Counted from the stretch's first letter, positions 39,826 through 50,377 are shown. The stretch is 64,000 nt of DNA from Lucinisca nassula (GCA_963580285.1 OY757016.1:40749124-40813123), one strand, 5' to 3'. Translations and numbers: made by a program. Notes: generated by a model not told the origin, from the letters alone.

Positions 39826-41054
39826 GCTCACCTGGGCCGAAGGCTCCAGGGGAGCTTATAGTATAGTGGGTCCTCCGTCGTCCGTCCGTCCGTCGTCCGT
39901 CGTCAGTCGTCCGTCCACACTTTTGAGCAGCTATATATCTGTATCCTGCAGGCTGATCTCAATCATTTCTCATCTGTAGCATGCCTCTGGTGGGGCATTG
40001 ATGACATAAACTTTTTTTCGAAATCCCTCTAAAACTTTGGTTCCTATGGCAACCACAAGGTCCCATAGACTTACTATGGGACAATGCTTGTCATCACCGT
40101 AGCGCCTTCAGTTTTGATCAGATCTTCCTGAAACTTATATGCAAGGTGGCTGGGGATAAAAACTCGGATGTGTTCGAAAACCGGCCAAGTCGGCCCATTT
40201 ATCATAGAGTTACATCCCTTTGATTGCTGAAAATGCCGATTTTTGACCTTGTCATCACGGTAGCCCCTTCAGTTTTGATCGGATCTTTCTGAAACTTATA
40301 TGTAAGGTGGCTGGGGATAAAACCTTGGATGAGTTCGAAAACCGGCCATGTAGGCCCATTTATCATAGAGTTACGTCCCTTTGATTGCTGAAAATGCCGA
40401 TTTTTGACCTTGTCATCACTGTAGCCCCTTCGGTTTTGATCGGATCTTTTTGAAACTTATATGTAAGGTGGCTGAGGATAAAAACTCGGATAAGTTTGAA
40501 TACCGGCCAAGTCGGCCCATTTATCATAGAGTAACGTCCCTTTGATTGCTGAAAAACGCCGACTTTCGACCTTGTCATCACGGTAGCCCCTTCAGTTTTG
40601 ATCGGATCTTTCTGAAACTTATATGTAAGGTGGCTGGGGATAAAACCTCGGATGAGTTCGAAAAACTGGCAAGTCGGCCCATTTATCATAGAGTTACGCC
40701 CCTTTAATTGCTGAAAATGCCGATTTTTGACCTTGTTACCACGGTAGCCCCTTCAGTTGTGATCCGATCTTTCTGAAACTTATATGTTAGGTGGCTGGGG
40801 ATAAAACCTTGGAAGAGTTCGAAAACCGGCCAAGTCGACCCATTTATCATACTGTTACATCCCTTTGATTGCTGAAAATGCCGATTTTTGACCTTGTCAT
40901 CACTGTAGCCCCTTCAGTTTTGATCGTATCTTTCTGAAACTTATATGTAAGGTGGCTGGGGATAAAACCTCGGATGAGTTCGAAAACCGGCCAAGTCAGC
41001 CCATTTTTCATAGACTTACGTCCCTTTGATTGCTGAAAATGCCGATTTTTGACC
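39826..41054. repeat. ~160-bp tandem array element
   Basis: Begins 'agctcacctgggccgaaggc' with a 'gtccgtccgtc' microsatellite. Six units with 'cttcagttttgatcggatct' near 40109, 40269, 40428, 40590, 40750 and 40914, plus 'cttatatgtaaggtggctgg' and 'accggccaagtcggcccatt'. Minus-strand frames repeat the same peptide and are artefacts of the period. Confidence 0.85.
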
Positions 41055-41152
41055 TTGTTTTTACACGGAGCAAATCGATCAACAATTGAATTGAAAAAAA
41101 AAAACAAAAAAACTTTCAATTCAATTGTTGACCGATTGGCTCTGTGTAAAAA
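41055..41152. repeat. Foldback hairpin
   Basis: 'ttttacacggagcaaatcga' / 'tgaccgattggctctgtgta' and 'caacaattgaattgaa' / 'ttcaattcaattgttg' around an A-rich loop. Confidence 0.75.
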
Positions 41153-41267
41153 AAAATAAAACTGTAGAATTTGATTGAATGGACACCACAGATATTTTTT
41201 GCGCGAATTATTTATATACAGGATACTGGGTATTGACAATATAATGAAGAACCAGTGCTTCAGCTGA

Positions 41268-42031
41268 AGTGCACGACCCGCCGGATGCTTTTAGCTTTAT
41301 GAGTGTTACCATATATGGGTATGGCGGCCATTTTGGTCATATGACCTGGACCTAAAACGGTTCCCCCAATAAATGCGCCTTATCATAAGGAGCAAAAATA
41401 TATCTTATACTTTAGTACTGTATTCTGAATCGTTTGCAGGATAAAATGCATTCTCACTTTTCCAATACAAAAGCATATGTGTCAAAGTTTGACCTAGGTA
41501 CAAAGAAGGTCAAGGTCAACCCAGGGTCATCATATTAGCAATTTATGATGGGCCTACGTCCCAGATGTTATTTATCAAGTTTCGTGGAAATCTGCCCCGT
41601 GGTTCTGGAGAAGACTATTTTTGAAGGGTTTTTACCATATATGGCTTGGCGGCCATTTTGGTCATGTGACCTGGACCCCATGAACAAATTTTGGTTTCCC
41701 CCATCCCATAGAGGCTCCATATGAAATTTGACTTCAATCGGCCCAACGGTTTCCGAGGAGAAGCAGTTCGAAAATTTTCACATTTTTCGCATCGGCGAGG
41801 CTATACTAAATGGAATGTAATATTTGGCAAGTTCATTGGTTAGATCTCATTGATATCTATCAGTATGCCAAAAATTGTTTAAATATTCCAAGCGGTTAAG
41901 TCACTATCACCAATTTTCACAAACGAGTTACGGACGGACAGACAGACTGACAGAATGTTACGGTGATTTTAGGGCACACTTAGAAAATCAACCGACTTCA
42001 ATCGGTCGCTTTTTCTGCGGGTCGTGCAATA
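41268..42031. mobile_element. TIR element with GTGCACGACCCGC ends
   Basis: Left 'agtgcacgacccgccgga', right 'ttctgcgggtcgtgca' (inverted). Inside are two copies of 'atggcggccattttggtcat' (about 41322 and 41645). No transposase frame. 764 bp. Confidence 0.65.
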
Positions 42032-42719
42032 ACTGAAACTTTCTAAATATTTTTTTAGCTGGTCTTTATTCGGTGAACTTCCATATTCAGCGCGACATGC
42101 CATTGGATAACGTCAAGTATTCTGTGATATACTGTAGGAAATCCGACATCACCACGTGTCGCATTTCAATGGCTACGCAGCGCATTGTGCAAAATAGTAC
42201 ACTTTTATAATAAAACAACCAAACAAGTGCATTTGAGTTGCGATAACTGTATCAAAAATGTTATCTCGGGAGGTGAATCGTTGAATTCCGTTTTACGGCT
42301 CCGCTAACGCGTCGACATGAACCGTAAAAAAAGCTGCCGATTCCTCCTTCCACCCCCACCCCACCCCAAATCCCACTCCCACCCCCCGACCTCACTCTTA
42401 TTTTCAATAAAGTTAACTCGTAAATTATTGACTATTGATTCATTGGACATGATGTGATTTCGATCAGAGAATACCAATATTGACCGAGGCAGTATTGGTA
42501 TTCTCAGGTTGACACCATATCATATTGAATGACTTACTAGTCAACAATGGTTTTATCAAATGACGTCGTTAATAAGCAGTGGATAACATCGTGTAATAAA
42601 AATCGCATGACCACACGTGTAATGACACTTTGGCGGGATTAAGCGTCATGAGGACGTCCATGTCAACCACGCGTTTTTTGGTGAAAAAAGTCACATTAAA
42701 GGCGATAAAATCCAATTTC
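42032..42719. other. End of USP intron 1; nothing coding
   Basis: Includes a C-rich tract (42352-42388) and a hairpin 'gagaataccaatattgaccg' / 'gcagtattggtattctc' at 42467-42505. 42560-42719 resembles part of 57520-57715. Confidence 0.5.
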
Positions 42720-42840
42720 AAGAGGTCATATGATAAACAGAATCTTACACTCGTGATCATTTCATATGAAATTTATGAAACTCGCCGAAGGCTCGTTTCA
42801 TAAATTTCATATGAAATGACCACTCGTGTAAGATCCAGGT
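42720..42840. mobile_element. Foldback element
   Basis: 'gaatcttacactcgtgatca' / 'gaccactcgtgtaagat' and 'tttcatatgaaatttatgaa' / 'ttcataaatttcatatgaaa' around 'gccgaaggc'. Similar outer sequence 'tcatatgataaa.agaatct' occurs at 57715. Confidence 0.75.
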
Positions 42841-42917
42841 AGACATGTTGATACGCAAGGCATCAAATATATGAAAGAACATCTATTTATAAATTATATG
42901 GTTTATTTGTTTTTCAG

Positions 42918-42998
42918 GGTATATGGAACATATTCACAAGCCAGAGCATTATGTCGTCCTTCTACACGTTCCTGAGAGACACTCGTTTATCGCTGGAC
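42918..42998 (+). CDS. Universal stress protein, exon 2
   Basis: 81 nt between a good acceptor (ttgtttttcag, ending 42917) and a GTAAGT donor (42999). Encodes residues 38-64, WYMEHIHKPEHYVVLLHVPE...SFIAG: the first helix end and the second beta strand of the UspA fold ('VVLLHV'). The first two bases complete the Trp codon begun in exon 1, and the last base starts the codon completed in exon 3. Confidence 0.92.
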
Positions 42999-43033
42999 GT
43001 AAGTAAAAGAGCTCCGTCTTAGGGGAATACATA

Positions 43034-43336
43034 CACCTTCCGGGGGCGCACAGCCCATTAGGGCTTGGAGGAATAGATTGGGCTGTATGGTGCTTCCGCG
43101 CAGGGCTGAAACCGACCGATAATGCGTACTGGTAAACCGCTAAGAAGATCTGTTCCTCTCCAGGAAATTGATGCGAGTCGTTCTGTTCTTTTAACCATTG
43201 CTGTATTCTTGGGCGGCAGGAATTGAGATGTCATGCCATCTCAATGTCCGGTAAAAGTCCCATAAAGTTGGAAGCAACGCCCCCAAAATGACCTGGTGTT
43301 GACGGGAACGTAAAACCTCAACTCAAACAAACACTT
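43034..43336 (+). mobile_element. SINE family D in USP intron 2
   Basis: 'gcttggaggaatagattggg', 'agctgagatgtc'-like body (here 'aattgagatgtcatgccatc'), 'aagtcccataaagttggaag', tail 'ctcaactcaaacaaacac'. Confidence 0.8.
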
Positions 43337-43599
43337 GGCGGTGGGAGATGGGGCGACTATTTCAACATGTTCAAAATACCTTTTTGGCTCTCTTATCTGT
43401 GCGGATCTACTCTGAAGGAAATATTACTTTGACCCTTTAAAATGGGATCTACCCTTAAAGCAAAGACAAGCAGTAAGTAAAAAAGGTACATTGAAATTCC
43501 GCTATTAAGACCACCTTAAGACTAATTCTGGTTTAAAAAGGTTATTTGCAGTTATTCTTTCCCAGTGTTGTCTGCGCATGCAGAGTGTCCTCTGGTCGT

Positions 43600-44065
43600 C
43601 GGCTCCCGCCCATCGGGGCTTGAAGAAATAGATGGGCTGCACGATGCTTTCACGCAGAGCTGAAACCGACCGTACACGAGTACTGGTGAACTGCTTAGCT
43701 GGAACTAAGCCTGTCCAGGCAAAGCAATGCAAGTCGAACCGTCCACGCTTATAAATCCTATTGGTTTCATTGTGCGGCAAGGCTTGGGAAGTCATGTCAT
43801 CTCAATGTCGGGTAAAAGTTCCACAAAATTAGAAGCAACGTCTCCAAAATGACCTAAATAGTGTTGACGGGGACGTTAAACCCCAAATAAAAAAAAAAAA
43901 ATAATAAATAAAATAAAAACACTGAGAATGTAAATATTTCTTAATTACAGCTCTCGGTGGGTCAGCTGACGTCGAATCTATACAAGCTATGATGGCGGAA
44001 GAAGACCAAAAGGAAAAGAGTTTTGGCGGGGACGTTAAACCCCAAATCAATCAATCACTCAATCA
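43600..44065 (+). mobile_element. SINE D carrying a partial copy of USP exon 3
   Basis: Order: SINE D body (43600-43883), A-rich tail, then 'cactgagaatgtaaatattt', acceptor 'cttaattacag', 74 nt identical to exon 3, then a second SINE tail 'ggcggggacgttaaacccca' with (AATC)n. The middle part, from 'gttgacggggacg' onward, matches 44569-44718, i.e. the neighbouring SINE D plus the intron-exon junction. A single 15-bp duplication brackets the whole. Confidence 0.85.
43951..44024 (+). pseudogene. Truncated duplicate of USP exon 3
   Basis: 74 of the 110 nt of exon 3, with an intact 3' splice site (one substitution in the pyrimidine tract, 'ttaattacag' versus 'ttatttacag'). It stops after the codons for KSF and runs into SINE tail with no donor. 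It could act as a decoy acceptor; it cannot form a normal exon. Confidence 0.85.
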
Positions 44066-44118
44066 GTGTCCTCTGGTCGTGGACCACCTTTGGTGGTCCT
44101 ACAGGTGGTCTTAATGTA

Positions 44119-44292
44119 GTAATTTTTCAGTAATTTATTTAACATTCATTGAATAGTGAAAACATTGGGTCACGAGCAAAGTTAGTGAACCCCTTCTTAG
44201 TTCGTTTACAGAAAACCCAATGTAGTTAGCTATTTGGACGCAATGGTGTTCATACCTCAATGAATATATTGACTCACACACGTCACATGTTG
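44119..44292. other. USP intron 2; nothing recognised
   Basis: AT-rich unassigned sequence between element K and the SINE beside exon 3. Confidence 0.5.
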
Positions 44293-44306
44293 CACTGAGA
44301 ATGTAA

Positions 44307-44613
44307 GGGCCCCCGCTAATCAGGGCTTGGAGAAATAGATTGCGCTGCATGGTGCTTCCAGGCAGAGCACATGAGTACTGGTAAACCGCTTAGAGTATCT
44401 AAGCCTGCCCAGGCAAAGTGGTGCGAGTCGGACCGTCCATACATACATGTATAAACCCTATTGGTTTTATTGGGTGGCAGGGCTTGAGATGACATTTCTT
44501 CTCAGTGTCTGGTAAAAGTCCCACAAAATTGGAAGCAACGTCTCCAAAATGACCTATAAAGTGTTGACGGGGACGTTAAACCCCAAATAAAAAAAAATAA
44601 AATAAAATAAAAA
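44307..44613 (+). mobile_element. SINE family D beside USP exon 3
   Basis: Full body and A-rich tail, flanked by the 14-bp duplication CACTGAGAATGTAA (44293-44306 and 44614-44627). Its tail ends 31 bp before exon 3. It is the apparent donor of the tail copied at 43860-43917. Confidence 0.9.
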
Positions 44614-44644
44614 CACTGAGAATGTAAATATTTCTTATTTACAG

Positions 44645-44754
44645 CTCTCGGTGGGTCAGCTGACGTCGAATCTATACAAGCTATGATGGCGGAAGAAGAC
44701 CAAAAGGAAAAGAGTTTTCTTGAAGTCCTAGGAAAGAAGATGAAAGACGAGGGT
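44645..44754 (+). CDS. Universal stress protein, exon 3
   Basis: 110 nt, acceptor 'ttatttacag', donor GTAAGC at 44755. Encodes LGGSADVESIQAMMAEEDQK, then EKSFLEVLGKKMKDEG (residues 65-101), the variable linker and the helix preceding the third strand. It ends in phase 0. Part of this exon is duplicated upstream at 43951-44024. Confidence 0.92.
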
Positions 44755-44978
44755 GTAAGCTCACTCATAACAGCGTAAACCTTAAAGCACCAGTCAAGAA
44801 TGTTTGCAGATAACATTTTTAATAAAAAAGGAAAGCAGTTTAAATTTTCGGAGAACATAAGACTTCGCATTTCTTGTAAATCGACTGCTTGGCAGACGTT
44901 TTACATGAAATGATAAGTTTGATTTTCTCTGTTAAATGAAAAGCCAATATGCAGACTGATGTTTGTTTTGTAATTATA

Positions 44979-45228
44979 CCCCCGCAATTGAAGTTTGAAG
45001 GGGGTATATAGGAGTCAGCTTGTCGTCTGTCGTCGTCGGTCCGTTACAAAAAACTTTAACATTGCTCATAACTTCCTTATTCTTTGACCGATTTCTTTAA
45101 TATTCACACACCACACACCTTGCCACTAGTACTTAAGATTGATATACACAAACCAGACCTTGACCTTTACGTTGACCTTGAGGATGCGGGGGTATAATTG
45201 GCGCCCGTTAGGCGGCAGCTCTAGTTTT
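44979..45228. mobile_element. Short repeat with TATACCCCCGC ends
   Basis: Left 'ttatacccccgcaattgaag', right 'gcgggggtataattggcgcc'. Inside are 'tcgtcgtcggtccgttacaa', 'attgctcataacttccttat', 'ccttgacctttacgttgacc'. About 250 bp, inverted ends, non-coding. Confidence 0.6.
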
Positions 45229-45250
45229 ATTGGTTCTTTAAGGGTTAACG

Positions 45251-45545
45251 TTTATATGTTTGATTGAATCGAGGTTTAACGTCCCCGTCAACATTATTCA
45301 GATCACTTTGGAGACGTTGCTTCCAATTTTGTGGGACTTTTACCCGGCTAAGGGTTATTGTTTGTTTGTTTTATTGTGGTTTAACGCCCCCGTGAACAAT
45401 ATTGAGGTCATTTTGGAGACGTCGCTTCCAGTTTTGTTGGACTTTTACCCGACATATAGATGAAATTACATCTCAAGCCCTGGCACCCAAATGAAACCAA
45501 TAGCGGTTATATGCGCTGGACGGTCTGACCCGACTAAGGGCTAAG
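45251..45545 (-). mobile_element. Two SINE family D 3' fragments in tandem
   Basis: 45251-45350 and 45358-45545 each start with the reversed tail ('tttgattgaatcgaggttta' and 'tttgttttattgtggtttaa') and 'cattttggagacg', 'gtgggacttttaccc' or its variant. The second extends further. Confidence 0.75.
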
Positions 45546-45609
45546 GTATCATTTTTGACCGCATAGTATCCATAGCCCCAGATAAGGCACTTTTTAAATC
45601 CGAAAAGTT

Positions 45610-45745
45610 GCGATATTTCTTTTTGTTTCGCACGAAAACGTATGTTGTTGGTACTCATTAGAAGCGCCTCGGCTAGGCGCTTCTAATGAGTACCCACAAC
45701 ATGCATTTTCATGCAGAAATAAGAAAAAATAATATGTAGATACCC
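45610..45745. mobile_element. Hairpin MITE family H, short copy with variant stem
   Basis: 'cgcacgaaaacgtatgttg', then stem 'ggtactcattagaagcgcct' against 'aggcgcttctaatgagtacc', then 'gcagaaataagaaaaaataa'. The stem differs from the family consensus at two positions, and both changes are matched in the opposite arm. Confidence 0.75.
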
Positions 45746-45786
45746 TTCTTATCTTTGGCTATGGTACATGTAGACCACATACATAT

Positions 45787-46052
45787 ACACCCGCCCATCG
45801 TTGCTTGGAGAAGTAGATTGGGCTGCATGATGCTTCCACGCAGAGCTGAAACTGACCACACATCAGTACTTGTAAATCCCTTAGAAGGAATAAGCTTGCC
45901 CAGGCAAATTGGTGTGAGTCTGACTGTCCAATGCATATAAGCCTTTTGGTTCCATTGGTCGGCAGGGCTTGATATGTCATTTTGGAAACAACGTCTCCAA
46001 AATGACCTTAAATAGCGTTGACTGGGATGTAAAACCTCAATTCAAACAAACA
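45787..46052 (+). mobile_element. SINE family D with target duplication
   Basis: Body from 'cccgcccatcgttgcttgga' to 'cctcaattcaaacaaacaaa'. Flanks 'accacatacatatacac' and 'accacatacatgtacac' (one mismatch). Confidence 0.85.
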
Positions 46053-46554
46053 AACCACATACATGTACACCCGAGCATGGTAAAAGTGGGATTTTCGAGT
46101 CATATTTCTTTTAATTTGTATGTTCTCACTAACGATGGGTTATTCTCTGGAAGCAAGGAATACATGTTCTCGCTCATGATAGGATAATCGTCTATAAGCA
46201 AGGAATACACCACAGAACTGAAATTCTAGAGTGCACGAGCTTTTCCTGGGCCAGACCTAGCTAGTATCGGCCAGTTAAGTCTCAGCGACCCTCAAATATT
46301 TTCAGTCTAATGATCCTAAATGACTAGAGCGGTGAGACGTTTTACGGCCGCCATACACAACGTGTTGGCTGGGCTGTTAACCTTCAAAACAGACAAGCAA
46401 AAACAAAATATTTTATTGAAACATGTCAACTGTATTGGAATGTTTGGAAAATTTACACGCACATCATATTAATATATGTCCTTGTATGAACACAGTTGAA
46501 CCCCACCCCGGCCCCACCCGCATCCCATCCCCGCTTTATACAGAGAAAGGTGAG
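46053..46554. other. USP intron 3; nothing coding
   Basis: Two 'ctataagcaaggaataca'-like repeats near 46148-46207. A diverged SINE C tail at 46318-46400 ('gttggctgggctgttaacct'). Confidence 0.5.
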
Positions 46555-46680
46555 TTTTACAAAGACATACATTATTTTTCTTACTATGGAATGTAGGTAC
46601 TCGTTGCAACCGTTACGATGACGTCGTTCTAACGAGCACCCACAATCTATACTTGCATTAAAAATGAAAGAAAGTATAGA
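46555..46680. repeat. Degenerate family H hairpin
   Basis: 'tgtaggtactcgttgcaacc' opposite 'cgttctaacgagcacccaca', with 'acatacattatttttcttac' before it. Confidence 0.55.
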
Positions 46681-46787
46681 TCACAAATGTTTTTCATATA
46701 AATAATAAATCTCAGTTTTTGAGTCGATTGTTTATCAATCGACCCAGAGTTACAAGGACAAAACCTCCATTAGTGCTGGCGTCCATT

Positions 46788-46935
46788 TAAGAAATGAAAT
46801 TTATTTTTCTGCAGTTCATAGAAATATGAACGCAGTGAGTCGCGTGCAAAGTAAATGAACCCCGAAGGGGTTCATGTAAACTTTGCTTGCGACCCACTGT
46901 CGTTCATACTTTCATGAAAAGCAGAAAAATTAAGT
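46788..46935. mobile_element. Foldback element (another copy begins at the window end)
   Basis: 'gaaatttatttttctgcagt' / 'agcagaaaaattaagttta', 'tgaacgcagtgagtcgc' / 'gcgacccactgtcgttca', 'gaaccccgaaggggttc'. The last bases of the window (63976-64000) repeat its left end. Confidence 0.7.
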
Positions 46936-47299
46936 TTATTTTTTATATTTACATTAATTGCCCCTCATCACTGGGCGAAAAAATGCTTGTGTGGCAAACT
47001 TTTAAAGCTGAAAAACATTTACACGCTGTTTTTCTACAAAAAACGGAGCAGCGTTGACGTCATCAACGCCCGTAGAGAACAATGGTTTAAAATGACGTCA
47101 CTTAACGTCACTAAAATTCATGTGAATCGATGCGTTCATGGAAGTATGAACGCAATTGTTTTCTATAGGTTTACATTAGACTTTACACTGGAAATGTAAA
47201 TATATGACTTTCACTCATTTGCAGAAAATCCATGTAACTTCTTTATAGAGTTTTATCGCAGTAAGTGAGGTCAGCGTTTTACGTAAAAGGGTTATCTAA
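46936..47299. other. USP intron 3; nothing coding
   Basis: 'gttgacgtcatcaacgc' and 'atgacgtcacttaacgtcac' at 47053-47112 are TGACGTCA-like. A second 'gttcatggaagtatgaacgc' occurs at 47133-47152. No domain-bearing frame. Confidence 0.45.
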
Positions 47300-47329
47300 A
47301 GAATCTGGGCTGAAATCATGGATTGGGCT

Positions 47330-47480
47330 TGGCAAACAGTGTAGACCCAGATCAGACGGCGCAGAATGCGGCGTCTGATATGGGTCTTTACTGTTTGCAT
47401 ACAGTACAGGAATGTAATGGCCAGACGCCGAAAAAAGCATCAAAAAGCAGCATCTGATCAGGGTCTACACAGTTTGCTTA
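47330..47480. repeat. Two adjacent family P palindromes
   Basis: 47330-47400: 'ggcaaacagtgtagacccag' to 'gggtctttactgtttgc'. 47400-47475: a second, shorter one with 'cagacgccgaaaaaagcatc' and 'ctgatcagggtctacacagt'. They share the junction 'atacagtacagga'. Confidence 0.65.
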
Positions 47481-47954
47481 CAGTACAGGAATTTAAGGGT
47501 TAAACGAAACAGTCTAAGTCCCCATTCAGGCCCATTTTCCTAATCTACACTCAGAGACTATCAACCCATCAGTACTCTCAGTGCTTTGGTCTTAGCTGGG
47601 AAAGAATTGACTGTCTCTTGACGATCTGTCTGCTGATTTAAAAAAAAAGACAAGAAATTACAATGTCTGTGGCTGAGAGCAAAACATCAGTTTTCATTAG
47701 CTTGTCATGTGCAAAGAAACAAATTGATCATTTTTTAGCGAGAATAAAATCGGGTTTTAAAAAGGAATTTCCAAGAAACATGTTTCTTTCGAAGACTAAA
47801 AAGAAAAAAAAATGCTTGTAAGTCTTTGCTTACCACCTCTTTTAACCCTTTTATACTAACCAACAGATTCTTCCAACCAATTGATTTGGAGAGGTCCAGT
47901 TACAATAAATGGGGTTCATGTATATTTCATCCATTGTGAGGCATTACGTTACCA
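47481..47954. other. USP intron 3; nothing recognised
   Basis: AT-rich unassigned sequence. Confidence 0.5.
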
Positions 47955-48220
47955 TACCCTTGCGACATGGTGCATTTTTTCACATATCCAAAATGGCTAC
48001 TTTCCTGATGAAAATCTGTAATATTTTTCTTTCTCATTTCGTTTGCAATCAAAGGCTGTGAGTGCATGTAGAACGGCGTTCACACGAGTACCCACAACCT
48101 ATGTCTTGAAGCAGAAATAAGGAAAAATAATGTATACCCTCGTAAACCCTAGTTTTCTATATAAAATTTGGTTGGGGTTTAGTGGGGTGTTCATTTCATG
48201 GACTTGTTCACTACGTTTAC
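47955..48220. mobile_element. Hairpin MITE family H, second subtype
   Basis: 'cccttgcgacatggtgcatt', 'atccaaaatggctactttc', hairpin remnant 'cacacgagtacccacaacct', 'gcagaaataaggaaaaataa', 'gttcatttcatggacttgtt'. The same layout is at 53920-54190. Confidence 0.65.
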
Positions 48221-48229
48221 TATAAGAAT

Positions 48230-48385
48230 GTGATATGGTGTTCTGTTGTAGATGGACGTTTCGAACCCGAGGGATGACTGTGCTAAACGGAACCGAGGCT
48301 GCACCCAGGTTCCTCTCTGCTCGGCCATCCTGAATCCTCAGTGTTGGAAACTCCCATCTACAACAGAACACCATATTAGATTCTC
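48230..48385. mobile_element. Foldback element
   Basis: 'tgatatggtgttctgttgta' / 'tacaacagaacaccatatta' and 'aggctgcacccaggttcctc' near the loop. The outer arm is about 30 bp. Confidence 0.7.
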
Positions 48386-48729
48386 TTTCTTGCATACCAC
48401 CACCGAAAACTTTCATTTTACTTTATTTAACATTTTAATTTTTCGCGCATTATACTTATGTAGTTTGCTTGGTTAGAACACCAGGGTAAGAACAGAATTT
48501 CTATCCCAGGCTAAAACCACGAATTTCCCTATCTGGTGTGCAAGAAATTAGTTTTCATTCTTTAAGCAAACATTGAATACCATGATCAGGGGTCCCATCT
48601 TCATATGATCTTTGTTGTTGGCGGGACGTTAAGCTCGAACAAATAAACAAAGAATATAAGAACTATAAGTATAGGGAGAAAAACTGAAAGCCATTGTCGT
48701 TTATATTCAAAGGAGTATCATTGAGTAGA

Positions 48730-49025
48730 TTACAATGTACAAAACACGCCTATCCAAATACATTGTAAATGTTACAGCCGAACAAATACATTGTAAATGT
48801 TACCGCCGAAAAAGCGAAAATTTTAAGATGAAAAATTGTGATATATTTCTTATTTCTCCTCAAAATATAGATTGTGGATACTCGTTAGGCGGTTCTAACA
48901 AGTACCCACAATCTATATTTTAAAGCAGAAATAAGAAAAATAAGGTTTACCCCTGTAAACCCCAGTTTTACTGTATTAAAGTGGGGTTCAACGGGGTCAG
49001 AATTATATAGGCATGTTTTTGTGTT
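48730..49025 (+). mobile_element. Hairpin MITE family H with small internal duplication
   Basis: 'aaaacacgcctatccaaata' at the left, 'aggcatgttttt' at the right. 'acaaatacattgtaaatgtta'-like sequence occurs twice (about 48756-48776 and 48781-48801). The core stem is shortened. Confidence 0.75.
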
Positions 49026-49029
49026 GCAG

Positions 49030-49176
49030 CCCAATCTAGGTTCTAACGAGTACACACAATCTATATTTTAAAGCAGAAATAAGAAAAAATAAGGTTTACC
49101 CCTGTAAACCCCCAGTTTTACTACATAAAAGTGGTGTTCATTGTGGTCAGAATTATAAAGGCGTGTTTTCGTGATG
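49030..49176 (+). mobile_element. Half copy of hairpin MITE family H
   Basis: 'ggttctaacgagtacacaca', 'gcagaaataagaaaaaataa', ends 'aaggcgtgttttcgtgatg'. Directly follows the previous copy. Confidence 0.7.
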
Positions 49177-49559
49177 CTGAGATCGATTGTTCTGAAAAGA
49201 TCTGTGGTTCTGATGCTTAATTGCAGTTTTAAACTAGAATTCTATATTATATAAGACCCACATAAGACAACAGATCTTTATTCAAATATTCATGATTGTA
49301 GTCGGTAGACGAAGATTCTTTGACAGTTAACAATCATATTACATGTTTTTTGTCTGGAATTTGATTCATTATTTCTGTCACGCAAATTTAGATAATTTGT
49401 AAAAGGACAATCCTTTTGGGACAATTTTCTTTCTTTTTTTCCTCGTTGAAATATGCGTTGTAATTGTATGTCGTGCGTACTTGTTAGACTCGACACATCG
49501 ACGCCGTTCTTACGAGTACCTAGTGCCTACACCATACTTATGATTATCTAGTGTTAATC
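49177..49559. other. USP intron 3; H fragment only
   Basis: 49440-49530 has a decayed H hairpin ('gtacttgttagactcgacac', 'gttcttacgagtacc'). Nothing else. Confidence 0.5.
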
Positions 49560-49878
49560 TGACCCCCGCTCATCGGGGCTTGGAGAAATAGATAGGCTGC
49601 ATGATGTGTGCATGCAGAGCTGAAACCGACCGCACACCACTACTGGTAAACCACTTAAAGGGTCTAAGCCTGCCCAGGCAAAGCTGTGTGAGTCGGACCG
49701 GCCATGCTTATAAGCCCTATTGGTTTAATTGGGTGGCAGGGCTTTAGATGTCTTTTCATCTTGGTGTCGGGCAAAAGTCCCACAAAATTGGAAGCAACGT
49801 CTCCCGAATGATCTATACAGTGTTGACGGGGACGTTCAACATATAATTAAACAAACAAACTTACAAACAAACATATAC
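49560..49878 (+). mobile_element. SINE family D
   Basis: 'acccccgctcatcggggctt', 'tgatgtgtgcatgcagagct', 'attgggtggcagggctttag', 'gttgacggggacgttcaaca' and an A-rich tail. Confidence 0.85.
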
Positions 49879-49895
49879 AGTTCTGTAATTGTCAG

Positions 49896-50130
49896 TGGGC
49901 CTCCGTGGCCTAGTGGTTAAGAGCGCTGACTCTTAATCATTAGGTCTCTCACCGCTGTGGTTCGAGCCTCGCTCGGGTCACATGTGAGACGCCAAGTTCT
50001 GCAACGGAAGGTCATGTGTTTTTTCTCCAGATACTCCGGTTTTCGCCCACCTCTAATTAACGATCGGCTCGATATGAGTAAAATAATCTTGAAAGGGCCG
50101 TAAAACAAAACAAAACAAAAAAAAAAAAAA
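49896..50130 (+). mobile_element. SINE family A, complete, with 17-bp target duplication
   Basis: 'gggcctccgtggcctagtgg' A box, 'gtggttcgagcctcgctcgg' B box, 'gacgccaagttctgcaacgg', 'cgatcggctcgatatgagta', 'aaagggccgtaaaacaaaac' and an A-tail. Duplication AGTTCTGTAATTGTCAG at 49879-49895 and 50131-50147. Confidence 0.92.
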
Positions 50131-50199
50131 AGTTCTGTAATTGTCAGGAATTAATCAAAGTGCTAACAACACTGGTTGGTCGATTGTCTCTGAGTTCAT

Positions 50200-50285
50200 T
50201 ATAACCAAACAGTGTAGACCCTGATCAGACGCCGCGTTCTGCGGCGTCTGATCTGGGTCTACACTGTTTGCAAACGTCCAAGCAT
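50200..50285. repeat. Family P palindrome, near-perfect
   Basis: 'aaacagtgtagaccctgatc', 'agacgccgcgttctgcggcg', 'tctgatctgggtctacactg', 'tttgc'. Stem of about 30 bp. Confidence 0.75.
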
Positions 50286-50377
50286 ATAAGCTCATGACAG
50301 ATATCTCTGACAAATCGATTACAAGAATTGTTTGGCTATAAATAAAATTTACCTGGATTTTGTGCATGGTCATCGAT

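Larger units (their letters stand above)
43498..44118. mobile_element. Hairpin element K interrupted by a SINE-exon chimera
   Basis: Left 'aaattccgctattaagacca' as at 38871, right hairpin 'gaccacctttggtggtcc' and 'aggtggtcttaatgtag'. The two halves are separated by the 466-bp insertion 43600-44065, which is flanked by the 15-bp duplication GTGTCCTCTGGTCGT (43585-43599 and 44066-44080). Confidence 0.7.

Noticed and set aside
40363..41239. Minus-strand frames of 108 and 130 codons
   Set aside because: Same peptide repeated with the ~160-bp array unit; not a gene.
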